DNA of 64,000 nucleotides from Liquorilactobacillus mali (GTDB lineage Bacteria > Bacillota > Bacilli > Lactobacillales > Lactobacillaceae): NCBI RefSeq assembly GCF_001437155.1, contig NZ_JQAR01000001.1, positions 1 through 64,000 of the forward strand, given 5' to 3'. Within the stretch, counting starts at the first letter, position 1; each line of letters begins with the position of its first letter. The notes beneath the pieces are model-generated. The model saw only the letters and a program-made list of their open reading frames with translations, made no database searches and was not told where the DNA came from. Of this stretch, positions 35,373-43,525 are shown one piece after another. Both the position numbers and the translations under genes were made by a program.

Positions 35373-35424
35373 GGTCTTGAAGAAAAGACCGTTTCGAAGG
35401 TGTACTAAAGATAAACACCTCGAA
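35373..35424 (+). promoter_or_regulatory. Two tandem hairpins between rpmI and rplT
   Basis: GGTCTT (35373-35378) pairs with AAGACC (35385-35390). TTCGAaGGTGT (35393-35403) pairs with ACACCTCGAA (35415-35424) with one bulged A. No T run follows, so this is not a terminator. The site lies about 10 bases before the rplT ribosome-binding site. It may act in translational control or RNA processing. Confidence 0.6.
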
Positions 35425-35444
35425 TATATAAGGGAGGAATTATC

Positions 35445-35804
35445 ATGCCACGTGTTAAAGGTGGAACAGTTACGCGTCAACGTCGTAAAAGAATGATTAA
35501 ATTAGCAAAAGGGTACCGTGGTTCAAAACATATTCAATTTAAGGTAGCTAAGCAACAAGTTATGAAGTCATACTTGTATGCTTTCCGTGATCGTCGTAAG
35601 ACGAAGACAAACTTCCGTAAGTTATGGATTGCTCGTATCAATGCAGCTGCTCGTATGAATGGTATTAGCTACAGCAAATTAATGCATGGCTTGAAGCTTG
35701 CTGAGATTGAAGTTAACCGTAAGATGTTAGCTGACCTTGCAATTAGTGATAATGCAGCATTTACAGCACTTGTTGAAGAAGCAAAGCAAGCATTAGCAAA
35801 ATAA
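35445..35804 (+). CDS. rplT: 50S ribosomal protein L20
   Basis: L20 is an early 23S rRNA-binding assembly protein and the autoregulator of this operon. The 119 residues begin [27 protein letters not shown] and carry the [17 protein letters not shown] signature. AAGGGAGG precedes the ATG. Confidence 0.97.
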   Translation: MPRVKGGTVTRQRRKRMIKLAKGYRGSKHIQFKVAKQQVMKSYLYAFRDRRKTKTNFRKLWIARINAAARMNGISYSKLMHGLKLAEIEVNRKMLADLAISDNAAFTALVEEAKQALAK

Positions 35805-35820
35805 TTTGCAGATATGTAAG

Positions 35821-35945
35821 AGAGCGTGATATAAGTCGGTAGATTAGAGCGCTAACTACTCGAAATTTTACCTCATGAACCACGTTTATACGTACGTTAT
35901 CAATAAAGGGGCTGCTGGTCATAACTTTTGACCCAGCCCCCTTTG
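35821..35945 (+). repeat. Dispersed intergenic repeat, copy E (long form, + orientation)
   Basis: It starts 17 bases after rplT with GTGATATAAGTCGGTAGA, matching the 5' part of copies A and D. It then has CTCATGAACCACGTTTATAC, matching copy F and the inverse of copy G, and ends in the hairpin AAAGGGGCTG (35905-35914)/CAGCCCCCTTT (35934-35944) around GGTCATAACTTTTGACC. It acts as the likely terminator of the infC operon. Confidence 0.82.
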
Positions 35946-36047
35946 TTTTACATTGAGAAATTTATTAATAAACGTAATTTTTTTGCTTTAAGTAGGGTTC
36001 ATAGAATATAATTAACAAGCAAAAGGATTAATATAGGAGTGAACCAA

Positions 36048-36581
36048 ATGTTGACTCGTTTCAAACCAACTTGGATGATTACCTCAATATACGAGATAAC
36101 TCCAGATGAAATTAAGGAAATGGGCATTAAAGTAATCTTAACCGACCTAGACAATACACTGATTGCATGGAATAATCCAGATGGTACTCCCAAGTTGCGC
36201 GAGTGGCTTGAGATTATGAATAATGAAAAGATCCCAGTCGTTGTTGTTTCCAATAATAATAAAAAGCGTGTTGCTCAAGCAGTTGAACCGCTAGGGCTGC
36301 CTTTTATTGCACGTGCGATGAAACCACTAACTAAGGGAATCAATGAAGCTAAGAAGAAATTAGATCTAGAAGACAGTCAGATTGTCCTAGTTGGTGACCA
36401 ATTACTTACAGATGTCGCAGCAGCAAATGCAGCTAAAATAAGAAGCATCTGGGTCAAACCACTTGTTGAGACGGATGCATGGAATACAAAACTAAATCGG
36501 TTCTTAGAGAAAATAATTAAGAAAAGACTACAGAAAAAGAATATTATAAAAAAAGTTTGGGGGCATTCACTGAATGACTGA
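36048..36581 (+). CDS. yqeG: HAD-family phosphatase YqeG
   Basis: The 177-residue HAD (IIIA) hydrolase has the nucleophile motif LTDLDNTL with D33 and D35 and the late VGDQLLTDV motif. The family acts as a phosphatidylglycerophosphate-type or small-molecule phosphatase; its role beside ribosome-assembly genes is unclear. The frame opens at GTG 36039, but AGGAG ends there and ATG 36048 has the right spacing. The last codons overlap the yqeH start. Confidence 0.9.
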   Translation: MLTRFKPTWMITSIYEITPDEIKEMGIKVILTDLDNTLIAWNNPDGTPKLREWLEIMNNEKIPVVVVSNNNKKRVAQAVEPLGLPFIARAMKPLTKGINEAKKKLDLEDSQIVLVGDQLLTDVAAANAAKIRSIWVKPLVETDAWNTKLNRFLEKIIKKRLQKKNIIKKVWGHSLND

Positions 36582-37692
36582 TGAAACTGAGGCACTATAC
36601 TGTATTGGATGTGGCTCATTAATTCAAAGCAACGATCCTGATGGGCTAGGTTATGTACCTGCTTCTGCTTTGAAGAAACAAGTTGAAACTAAGGAATTGT
36701 ATTGTAAGAGGTGTTTTAGATTACGCCATTATAATGAAGTTTCAGATGTTAATTTAACAGATGATGATTTCTTGAAGATTTTGACACAAATTGGAGATAC
36801 GGATGCATTGATTGTAAATGTGATTGATATCTTTGATTTCAGTGGGTCAATTATTCCTGGGATTCAACGCTATGTTGGTAAAAATCCAATCCTGATGGTT
36901 GGTAATAAGGAAGACTTGCTGCCCAAGTCACTTAAGCGTACAAAGTTGAAGGATTGGATTAGACAAAGTGCTAATTTAGTTGGGCTTAGACCAGTAGACG
37001 TGGCCTTGGTAAGTGCGGGAAAGAATCACGGAATAGCAACACTCCTTTCCTTAATCGAGAAGTATCGTGAAGGACGTGATGTATATGTCGTAGGGGTGAC
37101 CAATGTTGGTAAGTCAACCTTGATTAATCAGATTATCAAACAGCAGACAGGAATAAATGAGTTAATTACTACATCACGCTTTCCAGGAACAACTCTTGAT
37201 AAGATAGAGATACCACTGGATGATGAACATTTTTTAATTGATACTCCAGGAATTATTCACCAACATCAAATGGCACATTTTCTTAGCGGTAAGGAACTTA
37301 ATGTTGCTTCACCACAAAAAGAAATAAAACCACGGGTATATCAGTTGAACGCAGGACAGACGCTTTTTCTTGGCGGGTTAGCCCGTTTTGATTATATTGC
37401 AGGTGAAAAGGATGGAATTGTTGTTTATACAGATAATAATTTGATGCTGCACCGAACAAAATTAGAAAATGCAGATACGTTGTATGAGAAACATGTTGGA
37501 GAAATGCTGCAGCCGCCTTCTGAAGAAACTTTGACAAAGTTACCCAAGTTGGTCAGATTTGAGTTTAAAACTGTCCAAAAGAGTGATTTAGTTTTTTCAG
37601 GGCTAGGCTGGATTACTGTTCCAGCTGGTGCTGTAGTTGCCGGATGGGCACCAAAGGGTGTATCTGTAACTATTAGACGTGCAATGATTTAA
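36574..37692 (+). CDS. yqeH: Ribosome biogenesis GTPase YqeH
   Basis: YqeH is a circularly permuted GTPase needed for 30S assembly. The 372 residues start with a zinc finger (C10, C13, C44, C47). Then come G4 GNKEDLLPKS, G1 GVTNVGKST and G3 DTPG in the permuted order, with a C-terminal domain after. The start overlaps yqeG by eight bases, so the genes are co-translated. Confidence 0.96.
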   Translation: MTDETEALYCIGCGSLIQSNDPDGLGYVPASALKKQVETKELYCKRCFRLRHYNEVSDVNLTDDDFLKILTQIGDTDALIVNVIDIFDFSGSIIPGIQRYVGKNPILMVGNKEDLLPKSLKRTKLKDWIRQSANLVGLRPVDVALVSAGKNHGIATLLSLIEKYREGRDVYVVGVTNVGKSTLINQIIKQQTGINELITTSRFPGTTLDKIEIPLDDEHFLIDTPGIIHQHQMAHFLSGKELNVASPQKEIKPRVYQLNAGQTLFLGGLARFDYIAGEKDGIVVYTDNNLMLHRTKLENADTLYEKHVGEMLQPPSEETLTKLPKLVRFEFKTVQKSDLVFSGLGWITVPAGAVVAGWAPKGVSVTIRRAMI

Positions 37693-37702
37693 GGAGAAAT
37701 AA

Positions 37703-38017
37703 ATGAACTTATTAAGTGGAAAACAGAAGAAATTTTTAAAAACCAAGGCACATAATATGAGACCTATTTTTCAAGTTGGTAAAGAAGGTGTCTCGGATAA
37801 ATGGGTTGAACAAATTAAAAATGCCTTGGATAAGCGCGAATTGATAAAGATTAATGTATTGCAAGGTTCAGATTTTGAAGCGAGCGAGGTTTCTGACTAT
37901 TTAACAGAGAATACGGATATTATTGTTGTTCAAGTTATTGGCCATGTACTCGTTTTATATCGGCAATCATCCAAAGTAGAAAATCGCGAAATTTCGGCTG
38001 AATTACAAAATTTTTAA
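37703..38017 (+). CDS. yhbY: YhbY family RNA-binding protein
   Basis: A 104-residue CRM-domain protein (YqeI in Bacillus) that binds pre-50S ribosomal particles. It opens MNLLSGKQKKFLKTKAHNMRP and contains a variant of the GxxG loop in IFQVGKEGVS. It is 10 bases downstream of yqeH, with AAGGAG before the ATG. Confidence 0.95.
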   Translation: MNLLSGKQKKFLKTKAHNMRPIFQVGKEGVSDKWVEQIKNALDKRELIKINVLQGSDFEASEVSDYLTENTDIIVVQVIGHVLVLYRQSSKVENREISAELQNF

Positions 38018-38045
38018 TATGAGATATAATAGGGAGTGTCAATAG

Positions 38046-38687
38046 ATGAATGTTAATACACTCGTTAAATCAGTTGTTCAGACTAAACCGATAGTTGAGC
38101 CAAATGAGAGTGGCAAGAAAAAACGAGTAGGCATATTAGGAGGTACTTTCAACCCCCCACATACGGGTCATCTGATAATTGCTGAGCAAGTTACGAGTCA
38201 ACTTGATTTGGATGAGATGCTTTTTATGCCAGATGCTTTGCCGCCACATGTTGATCATAAAGATACGATAGCAGCCGAGGATAGAAGAAAGATGGTTGAG
38301 TTAAGTATTGCAGAAAATCCGCTTTTTGGTCTGGAGACTGCTGAGTTGGAACGTGGCGGAATAAGTTATACATTTGACACTATAGTTGAGTTAAAGAGAA
38401 AGCATCCTGATTATGAATATTATTTTGTTATTGGTGGAGATATGGTCGACTACCTTCCAAAATGGTACCGAATTGATGAACTAGTAAAATTAGTTCATTT
38501 TGTAGGAGTTGCTAGGACAGGATTTCCAAAGGAGAGCAAGTATCCTGTTATGTGGGTGGACGTACCACTGATTGAAATCAGCTCAACGCAAATCCGCTGG
38601 AATATCCAGCATAATTGTTCAATAAAATATTTGGTTCCTAAGGATGTAGAGCATTACATTAAGGAGGAAGGTCTCTATCTTGAGTGA
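38046..38687 (+). CDS. nadD: Nicotinate-nucleotide adenylyltransferase
   Basis: NadD makes deamido-NAD from nicotinate mononucleotide and ATP. The nucleotidyltransferase motif GTFNPPHTGH is at 33-42, and ISSTQIR is near the C-terminus. The 213-residue protein has an N-terminal extension of about 25 residues before the first strand, which is often seen in lactobacilli; GGGAG precedes ATG 38046. The yqeK start overlaps its end. Confidence 0.95.
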   Translation: MNVNTLVKSVVQTKPIVEPNESGKKKRVGILGGTFNPPHTGHLIIAEQVTSQLDLDEMLFMPDALPPHVDHKDTIAAEDRRKMVELSIAENPLFGLETAELERGGISYTFDTIVELKRKHPDYEYYFVIGGDMVDYLPKWYRIDELVKLVHFVGVARTGFPKESKYPVMWVDVPLIEISSTQIRWNIQHNCSIKYLVPKDVEHYIKEEGLYLE

Positions 38688-39273
38688 GCAAGAGTATAGT
38701 GGTAAATATTTTCCAGGTACAAGAGCAGAATTGCTAGCTAAAGTTAAAAATAGTGTTAGTAACAAGCGCTATCGACATATATTAGGTGTTGAGCAGGCAG
38801 CAGTTAAAATTGCCAAGCTTAATAACTTTGATATTGAAAAAGCAAGTATAGCTGCCTTGGTGCATGATTACGCAAAAGAACGCAGCGCGGAAGAATTTAA
38901 GCAAGTTATAGCGGATAAGAACCTTGACGCAGACCTATTGAATTGGAATAATTATCTCTGGCATGGTGTTGTAGGTGCTGAGATCATTAAAGATGAGTTG
39001 CATATTGAAAATGAAGAAATCTTGAATGCAGTGAGGAGACATACCGTAGGTGCTGAGAACATGACTATCCTTGATAAAATCGTTTATGTTGCTGATTATG
39101 TTGAGAATGGCAGGGTATTTCCAGATGTCAATATTGCACGAACGTTAGCTTATAGCAATTTGGATGACGCTGTTGCATTTGAGACTAAACATACATTGGA
39201 ATATCTAATTTCTACCAATGGTGTAGTGTATCCAGATGCGATTTTAACTTATAATAAATGGGTAGTTAAATAA
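38680..39273 (+). CDS. yqeK: HD-domain Ap4A hydrolase YqeK
   Basis: The 197-residue HD protein has ALVHDYAKE (the HD metal pair), WHGVVGAEI and RRHTVG, which together make the binuclear metal site. YqeK splits diadenosine tetraphosphate symmetrically. The start is a TTG overlapping the nadD stop, with AAGGAGGAAG about 10 bases before it; no in-frame ATG is nearby. Confidence 0.92.
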   Translation: MSEQEYSGKYFPGTRAELLAKVKNSVSNKRYRHILGVEQAAVKIAKLNNFDIEKASIAALVHDYAKERSAEEFKQVIADKNLDADLLNWNNYLWHGVVGAEIIKDELHIENEEILNAVRRHTVGAENMTILDKIVYVADYVENGRVFPDVNIARTLAYSNLDDAVAFETKHTLEYLISTNGVVYPDAILTYNKWVVK

Positions 39274-39285
39274 AAGGAGAATTTA

Positions 39286-39642
39286 ATGGATAGTAAAGAA
39301 ATATTAAAAGTTGTTGTTGAGGCTGCTGACAGCAAGCGCGCCGAAGATATAGTTGCACTAGATGTCAGCAAAATTAGTTATTTGGCTGATTATTTTGTAA
39401 TAATGCAAGCAGATTCTGAGCGTCAAGTTAAGGCAATTGTTGATAATATCGAAGAAGAAGTTGAAAAAGCCGGAATTGATATTAAACAAATTGAAGGAAA
39501 AAGTAGTGGTAATTGGATCTTAATTGATCTAAGGGATGTTGTTGTTCATGTGTTCAAGTCAGAAACAAGAGGCTTTTATAATCTTGAAAAACTTTGGGCT
39601 GATGCACCAATGGTCGAAGTTAAGGATTGGATTACGGAATAA
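39286..39642 (+). CDS. rsfS: Ribosomal silencing factor RsfS
   Basis: RsfS binds L14 and blocks subunit joining under starvation. The 118 residues carry the family core DYFVIMQADSERQVKAI and the C-terminal HVFKSETRGFYNLEKLW. AAAGGAG precedes the ATG. Its stop TAA overlaps the next ATG (TAATG). Confidence 0.96.
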   Translation: MDSKEILKVVVEAADSKRAEDIVALDVSKISYLADYFVIMQADSERQVKAIVDNIEEEVEKAGIDIKQIEGKSSGNWILIDLRDVVVHVFKSETRGFYNLEKLWADAPMVEVKDWITE

Positions 39643-40379
39643 TGATCTACTCAACATTTGCACAAATCTATGACGAGTTAATGGATCCTGAGATCTATGA
39701 TAATTGGGCGAAACTAGTTGATACAGTTACAGATAGACAACACAAGAAATTACTTGATTTGGCATGTGGTGCAGGCAGATTGGCAGTAATACTTGCTAAG
39801 AATGAATATCAAGTAACAGGTGTTGATTTGTCAGAAGAAATGTTGGCACTTGCGGAGGCTAGGGCCCGGGAAGAAGAAGTTAAATTAGAACTTCTAGGTG
39901 CAAACATGACTGACTTGAGTGGATTAGAAAACTTCGATATTGTGACGTGTGGGTTGGATTCACTGTGCTATCTTGCTGATGAAGGTGAACTGTCGCAGAC
40001 TTTTCAGGAGGTCGCGGGTCATCTAAATGAGGATGGGGTATTTATTTTTGATGTAATCTCGCCATATCAGACTGATGTTGTTTATCCAGGTTATATGTAT
40101 AATTATACGACACAGGAGCAAGCTTTTTTATGGGAGAGTTTTGCAGGTGAAGTTTCACATAGTGTTATACACGATTTGACCTTTTTTGTTGCAAATAAGG
40201 ATAGGACAAGCTATCAGCGTTATGAAGAGACTCATTATGAACGAACTTACGATTTAAATGTTTACTTGGAGCTTCTTGCTGAGGCTGGATTTGATAAAGT
40301 CAAAGCTACTGCTGATTATGGCAATGGAAAAATCGATGATAAAACAACTCGTTTTTTCTTTGTCTGCCATAAGGCATAG
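39642..40379 (+). CDS. yqeM: Class I SAM-dependent methyltransferase YqeM
   Basis: The 245-residue Rossmann methyltransferase begins MIYSTFAQIYDELMD. Motif I is LLDLACGAGRLAV, followed by GVDLSEEML. Its substrate is unknown. It always accompanies rsfS and yqeK in this cluster. A TTG 15 bases upstream is open but abuts an AAGGA, so ATG 39642, overlapping the rsfS stop, is preferred. Confidence 0.92.
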   Translation: MIYSTFAQIYDELMDPEIYDNWAKLVDTVTDRQHKKLLDLACGAGRLAVILAKNEYQVTGVDLSEEMLALAEARAREEEVKLELLGANMTDLSGLENFDIVTCGLDSLCYLADEGELSQTFQEVAGHLNEDGVFIFDVISPYQTDVVYPGYMYNYTTQEQAFLWESFAGEVSHSVIHDLTFFVANKDRTSYQRYEETHYERTYDLNVYLELLAEAGFDKVKATADYGNGKIDDKTTRFFFVCHKA

Positions 40380-40391
40380 GGAGGTACATGA

Positions 40392-41534
40392 ATGGATATT
40401 GTGGGGATAGTTGCGGAGTATAACCCATTTCACAATGGACATCTATATCAAATTATTGAAGTGAAAAAAAGATTTCCGAATGCTGTCATAGTTGTTGTGA
40501 TGAGTGGTAATTTTCTTGAACGGGGAGAACCGGCGCTTCTTGATAAGTGGATGAGAGCAAGAGAGGCAATCTTAAACGGTGTTAATCTGGTTGTTGAGTT
40601 GCCAGTAGCTTTTTGCGTTCAACCAGCAGACCTTTTTGCATTTGGAGCGATAAGAATTCTTAAAGAGCTGGGTGTGCAGAAGTTAGTCTTTGGTGTCGAA
40701 AATGCCGACTATGATTTTGACAAGATGGCCCAATTAACCAAGAAGGTACATGGAGATTTTTCAACTTACAATGAATCCTATGCAAAGGCATATCAGAGAG
40801 CTATTACGGAAAAAACAGGAGTGGATGTTTCTAAGCCTAATAATCTTTTAGGTTTGGCATATGCAAAGGCAAATCTGGAACTGGGTTCTTTTTTAGAATT
40901 GGTACCAATTCAAAGAATGAAAGCTGAGTATCATGATCAGCAGCTGCCAATTGATTCACAGATTGCCAGCGCTTCGGCAATAAGAAATGCAGTCTTGAGC
41001 AATAAGGAATTAGTTGTTAATTTTGTACCTAATTCAACAGTTGAGGATCTGCAACAGTCCAAAAAGGCAAGCTGGATGAATTTTTGGCCACTGCTTAAAT
41101 ATCAGATTCTAACTAGCAAGGTACAGGAGCTAAGAGAAATATACGGAATGACAGAAGGACTTGAGTTTAGACTTAAGGACAAACTAGAGAGAATGGGACC
41201 TGCAGTGACTTTTACTGACTGGATAGGTGAGGTCAAATCAAAGCGTTTTACGTATACTCACTTGACAAGATTAGCAACGATGATTTTGCTTCAGGCAAAG
41301 AAAAATGAAGTCGAACAAGTTGTGGAAAGCCCATATATCAGAATACTTGGATTTGATGATTTAGGTCAAAAACAACTGAACAATGTGAAGAAAAAAATGA
41401 CATTTCCAGTTGTTTCTCGAGTTTCACAAAAGATTGCCACGAATCTGCTTGATTTGGACTACAGAGCAGGTTTGGTATATAGTCAATGTAATGGTCAGAG
41501 ACAGGATTTTGGTCGAAAGCCATTCCAATGTTAG
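40392..41534 (+). CDS. tmcAL: tRNA(Met) cytidine acetate ligase TmcAL
   Basis: TmcAL (formerly YlbM) uses ATP and acetate to make N4-acetylcytidine at the wobble base of elongator tRNA-Met. The 380-residue protein opens with the nucleotidyltransferase motif GIVAEYNPFHNGH, then VVMSGNFLERGEPALLDKW. A SASAIRN motif lies mid-protein. The C-terminal tail is short but not obviously frameshifted. GGGAGG precedes the ATG. Confidence 0.93.
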   Translation: MDIVGIVAEYNPFHNGHLYQIIEVKKRFPNAVIVVVMSGNFLERGEPALLDKWMRAREAILNGVNLVVELPVAFCVQPADLFAFGAIRILKELGVQKLVFGVENADYDFDKMAQLTKKVHGDFSTYNESYAKAYQRAITEKTGVDVSKPNNLLGLAYAKANLELGSFLELVPIQRMKAEYHDQQLPIDSQIASASAIRNAVLSNKELVVNFVPNSTVEDLQQSKKASWMNFWPLLKYQILTSKVQELREIYGMTEGLEFRLKDKLERMGPAVTFTDWIGEVKSKRFTYTHLTRLATMILLQAKKNEVEQVVESPYIRILGFDDLGQKQLNNVKKKMTFPVVSRVSQKIATNLLDLDYRAGLVYSQCNGQRQDFGRKPFQC

Positions 41535-41557
41535 TTGATGCTGTCAAGGAAAAACCA

Positions 41558-41586
41558 TTGACAATGTATTTTTTGACAGGTATAAT
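41558..41586 (+). promoter_or_regulatory. Consensus sigma-A promoter of yceD-rpmF
   Basis: TTGACA (41558-41563), exactly 17 bp, then TATAAT (41581-41586): a perfect match to the vegetative consensus at both boxes. A second TTGACA at 41573-41578 lies too close to the -10 to be used. The predicted start is near 41593. Confidence 0.88.
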
Positions 41587-41616
41587 CAGGGTTGTTGCAT
41601 TAGGAGGAAGTATTGA

Positions 41617-42159
41617 ATGAAGTGGTCTTTGAATGAGCTAGGACAGATTGGTTCAACACCTTTTCACTTTGAAGAGGTAGTCAACGTAGCCGATTCAATT
41701 GTTAAACGAAATAGCGAGATCACTGCTATTTCTCCAGCACAAGTAAGCGGCTTTTTCGTGGTGGATAGTTTAGGTCTCCTTGGTTCATTCAAGGTAAGCG
41801 TCAGGGTGACACTGCCTTCTACTAGATCTCTCAAGTTGGTAGAAGTTCCACTTGATTTTGAAGTGAGTGAATATTATGTGAGCCATAGGACACGTGATTT
41901 ATCTAGATTTGATGCCAATGATGTCGTAATTATTTTGGAAGATGATATTTTGGATCTCAACCAAGCAGTTGAGGATAATATCCTATTGCAGATTCCAACA
42001 AGAATTTTGACAGCTGAGGAAGAAGCTAGTGCAGACTTGCCTCAAGGTAAGGGTTGGGAAGTTTCTGAAGATGGTCGTAATAATCAAAAACAAAAGGATA
42101 AGGATACTATCGATCCGCGGTTAGCAAAACTAAAGGACTTTTTTGATAAAAAAAACTAG
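41617..42159 (+). CDS. yceD: YceD family protein (DUF177)
   Basis: The 180-residue protein precedes rpmF, as YceD does in most bacteria. It starts MKWSLNELGQIG and has a beta-rich middle. The C-terminal part holds the family features DPRLAKLKDFF. YceD-type proteins are tied to 23S rRNA or 50S assembly. AGGAGGAAG precedes the ATG. Expression comes from the consensus promoter upstream. Confidence 0.92.
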   Translation: MKWSLNELGQIGSTPFHFEEVVNVADSIVKRNSEITAISPAQVSGFFVVDSLGLLGSFKVSVRVTLPSTRSLKLVEVPLDFEVSEYYVSHRTRDLSRFDANDVVIILEDDILDLNQAVEDNILLQIPTRILTAEEEASADLPQGKGWEVSEDGRNNQKQKDKDTIDPRLAKLKDFFDKKN

Positions 42160-42245
42160 GACTTTAGCAGTTGCAAAATTGTTGAATTAAAAGTACAATT
42201 CTTTTTGTTGATTAATTTTATTAATTGAAGGAGGTGGCTGTTAAG

Positions 42246-42422
42246 ATGGCAGTACCAGCACGTAAAACATCAAAAACTCGTAAGAGATTACGTCGTACAC
42301 ATTACAAGTTGCAAGCACCAGGTATGAGTGCTTGCCCTAACTGTGGCGAATTAAGAAAGTCTCATCATGTATGCCCAAGTTGTGGGTTCTACGGTGATAA
42401 GGAAGTTGTAAAAGTTGATTAA
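42246..42422 (+). CDS. rpmF: 50S ribosomal protein L32
   Basis: The 58-residue protein begins [19 protein letters not shown] and has a zinc ribbon with two CxxC pairs (CPNC and CPSC). The frame opens 21 bases earlier, within the AAGGAGGTGG ribosome-binding site, so ATG 42246 is the start. Confidence 0.97.
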   Translation: MAVPARKTSKTRKRLRRTHYKLQAPGMSACPNCGELRKSHHVCPSCGFYGDKEVVKVD

Positions 42423-42472
42423 TAACTGAGATGAGGGACCATGGCCCTTGTTTTATTTTTTAATGAATGATG

Positions 42473-42509
42473 CATCCCAAGCTAAATGAGCTGGGGATGT
42501 TTTTTTTTG
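42473..42509 (+). terminator. Intrinsic terminator after rpmF
   Basis: CATCCCAAGCT (42473-42483) pairs with AGCTGGGGATG (42489-42499), with one mismatch, followed by nine Ts. A weaker GC-rich hairpin (AGGGACCATGGCCCT near 42434) lies just before. Confidence 0.92.
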
Positions 42510-42586
42510 TAAAATATGTTTTATCTCTAGAGTCATGAAGACAAGATATGGTAGAATTTAGCAGTGTAGGGAAGGAAAGTAAGCGG

Positions 42587-43174
42587 ATGAAAGTTCATAA
42601 TGTAAATCTCAAAATAAGTGCTGTCAGACCAGAACAGTATCCAGATGAAGGATATCCCGAAGTTGCCTTGGTAGGTAGATCTAATGTTGGCAAATCTTCC
42701 TTGATTAATCGTTTAATTAATAGGAAGAGCTATGCACGAACATCAAGTCAACCGGGGAAAACACAAACATTGAATTTCTATGATGTAGAATCAATGCTTT
42801 ATTTAGTTGATGTACCCGGCTATGGATATGCGAAGGTCTCTAAAGCTGAGCGTGAAAAATGGGGCAGAATGATTGAAACATACTTAGTTCAGCGTGAGCC
42901 ATTAAAAGGAGTCGTTTCACTGATTGATGGGCGTCATGAGCCAACAGAGTTAGATGTACAAATGGTCGAATTTCTGCAATATTATGATTTACCAGTTTTG
43001 TTGGTAGCTACAAAGATTGATAAGATACCAAGAAGTAAGTGGAATAAGGTTGAAAAAGACATTAAGAAAAAGATAAAGCTCAATGATGAAGACAAACTGG
43101 TACTCTTTTCTGCTACCCAAAAGATTGGTGACGATATCGTTTGGGATTGGATAGAAGAAAAAATAAATGGTTAG
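42587..43174 (+). CDS. engB: Ribosome biogenesis GTPase EngB (YsxC/YihA)
   Basis: EngB is an essential GTPase for 50S maturation. In the 195-residue protein G1 is GRSNVGKS (30-37), G2 lies in [15 protein letters not shown]3 is DVPGYG and G4 TKIDKI. The frame opens at 42548, but GAAGGAAA lies eight bases before ATG 42587, which gives the usual [11 protein letters not shown] start. Confidence 0.96.
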   Translation: MKVHNVNLKISAVRPEQYPDEGYPEVALVGRSNVGKSSLINRLINRKSYARTSSQPGKTQTLNFYDVESMLYLVDVPGYGYAKVSKAEREKWGRMIETYLVQREPLKGVVSLIDGRHEPTELDVQMVEFLQYYDLPVLLVATKIDKIPRSKWNKVEKDIKKKIKLNDEDKLVLFSATQKIGDDIVWDWIEEKING

Positions 43175-43190
43175 AAGGGATTGGAAATAG

Positions 43191-43490
43191 ATGGAATTTA
43201 ATGAATATCAAGAAGCTGCTACAAGAACGCTATACGGTAATGAGCAGGTACTTACAAATTGTGCCCTGGGGCTTGCTGGAGAGAGCGGTCAAGTGATAGA
43301 TCTTATCAAAAATTATACATTTAAGGGTAAAGAACTAAATCGTGAGGAAATGATTCATGAAATGGGAGATGTACTATGGTATCTGTCACAAATTGCTGCA
43401 TGGGCAGATATTCCTTTTGATGAAATTGCCAAGGATAATATCGAAACACTCAATAAGCGATATCCACACGGATTTGCACAGGATAGTTAA
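43191..43490 (+). CDS. MazG-like nucleotide pyrophosphohydrolase
   Basis: The 99-residue all-alpha NTP-PPase has the metal-binding helices LGLAGESGQVIDLIKN (ExxE-type) and EMGDVLWYLSQ. Such enzymes hydrolyse non-canonical or excess nucleoside triphosphates. The first motif has G-x-V in place of the second acidic pair of the strict ExxEE, a common MazG-like variant. It lies 16 bases after engB and is probably co-transcribed. Confidence 0.88.
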   Translation: MEFNEYQEAATRTLYGNEQVLTNCALGLAGESGQVIDLIKNYTFKGKELNREEMIHEMGDVLWYLSQIAAWADIPFDEIAKDNIETLNKRYPHGFAQDS

Positions 43491-43525
43491 GAAAAGTAAA
43501 GACGATATTAAAAATTAAAATAGGG

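Noticed and set aside
41440-41534. Possible frameshift at the end of tmcAL
   Set aside because: The tail (AGLVYSQCNGQRQDFGRKP) reads as normal family sequence and the length is acceptable, so no frameshift is needed.
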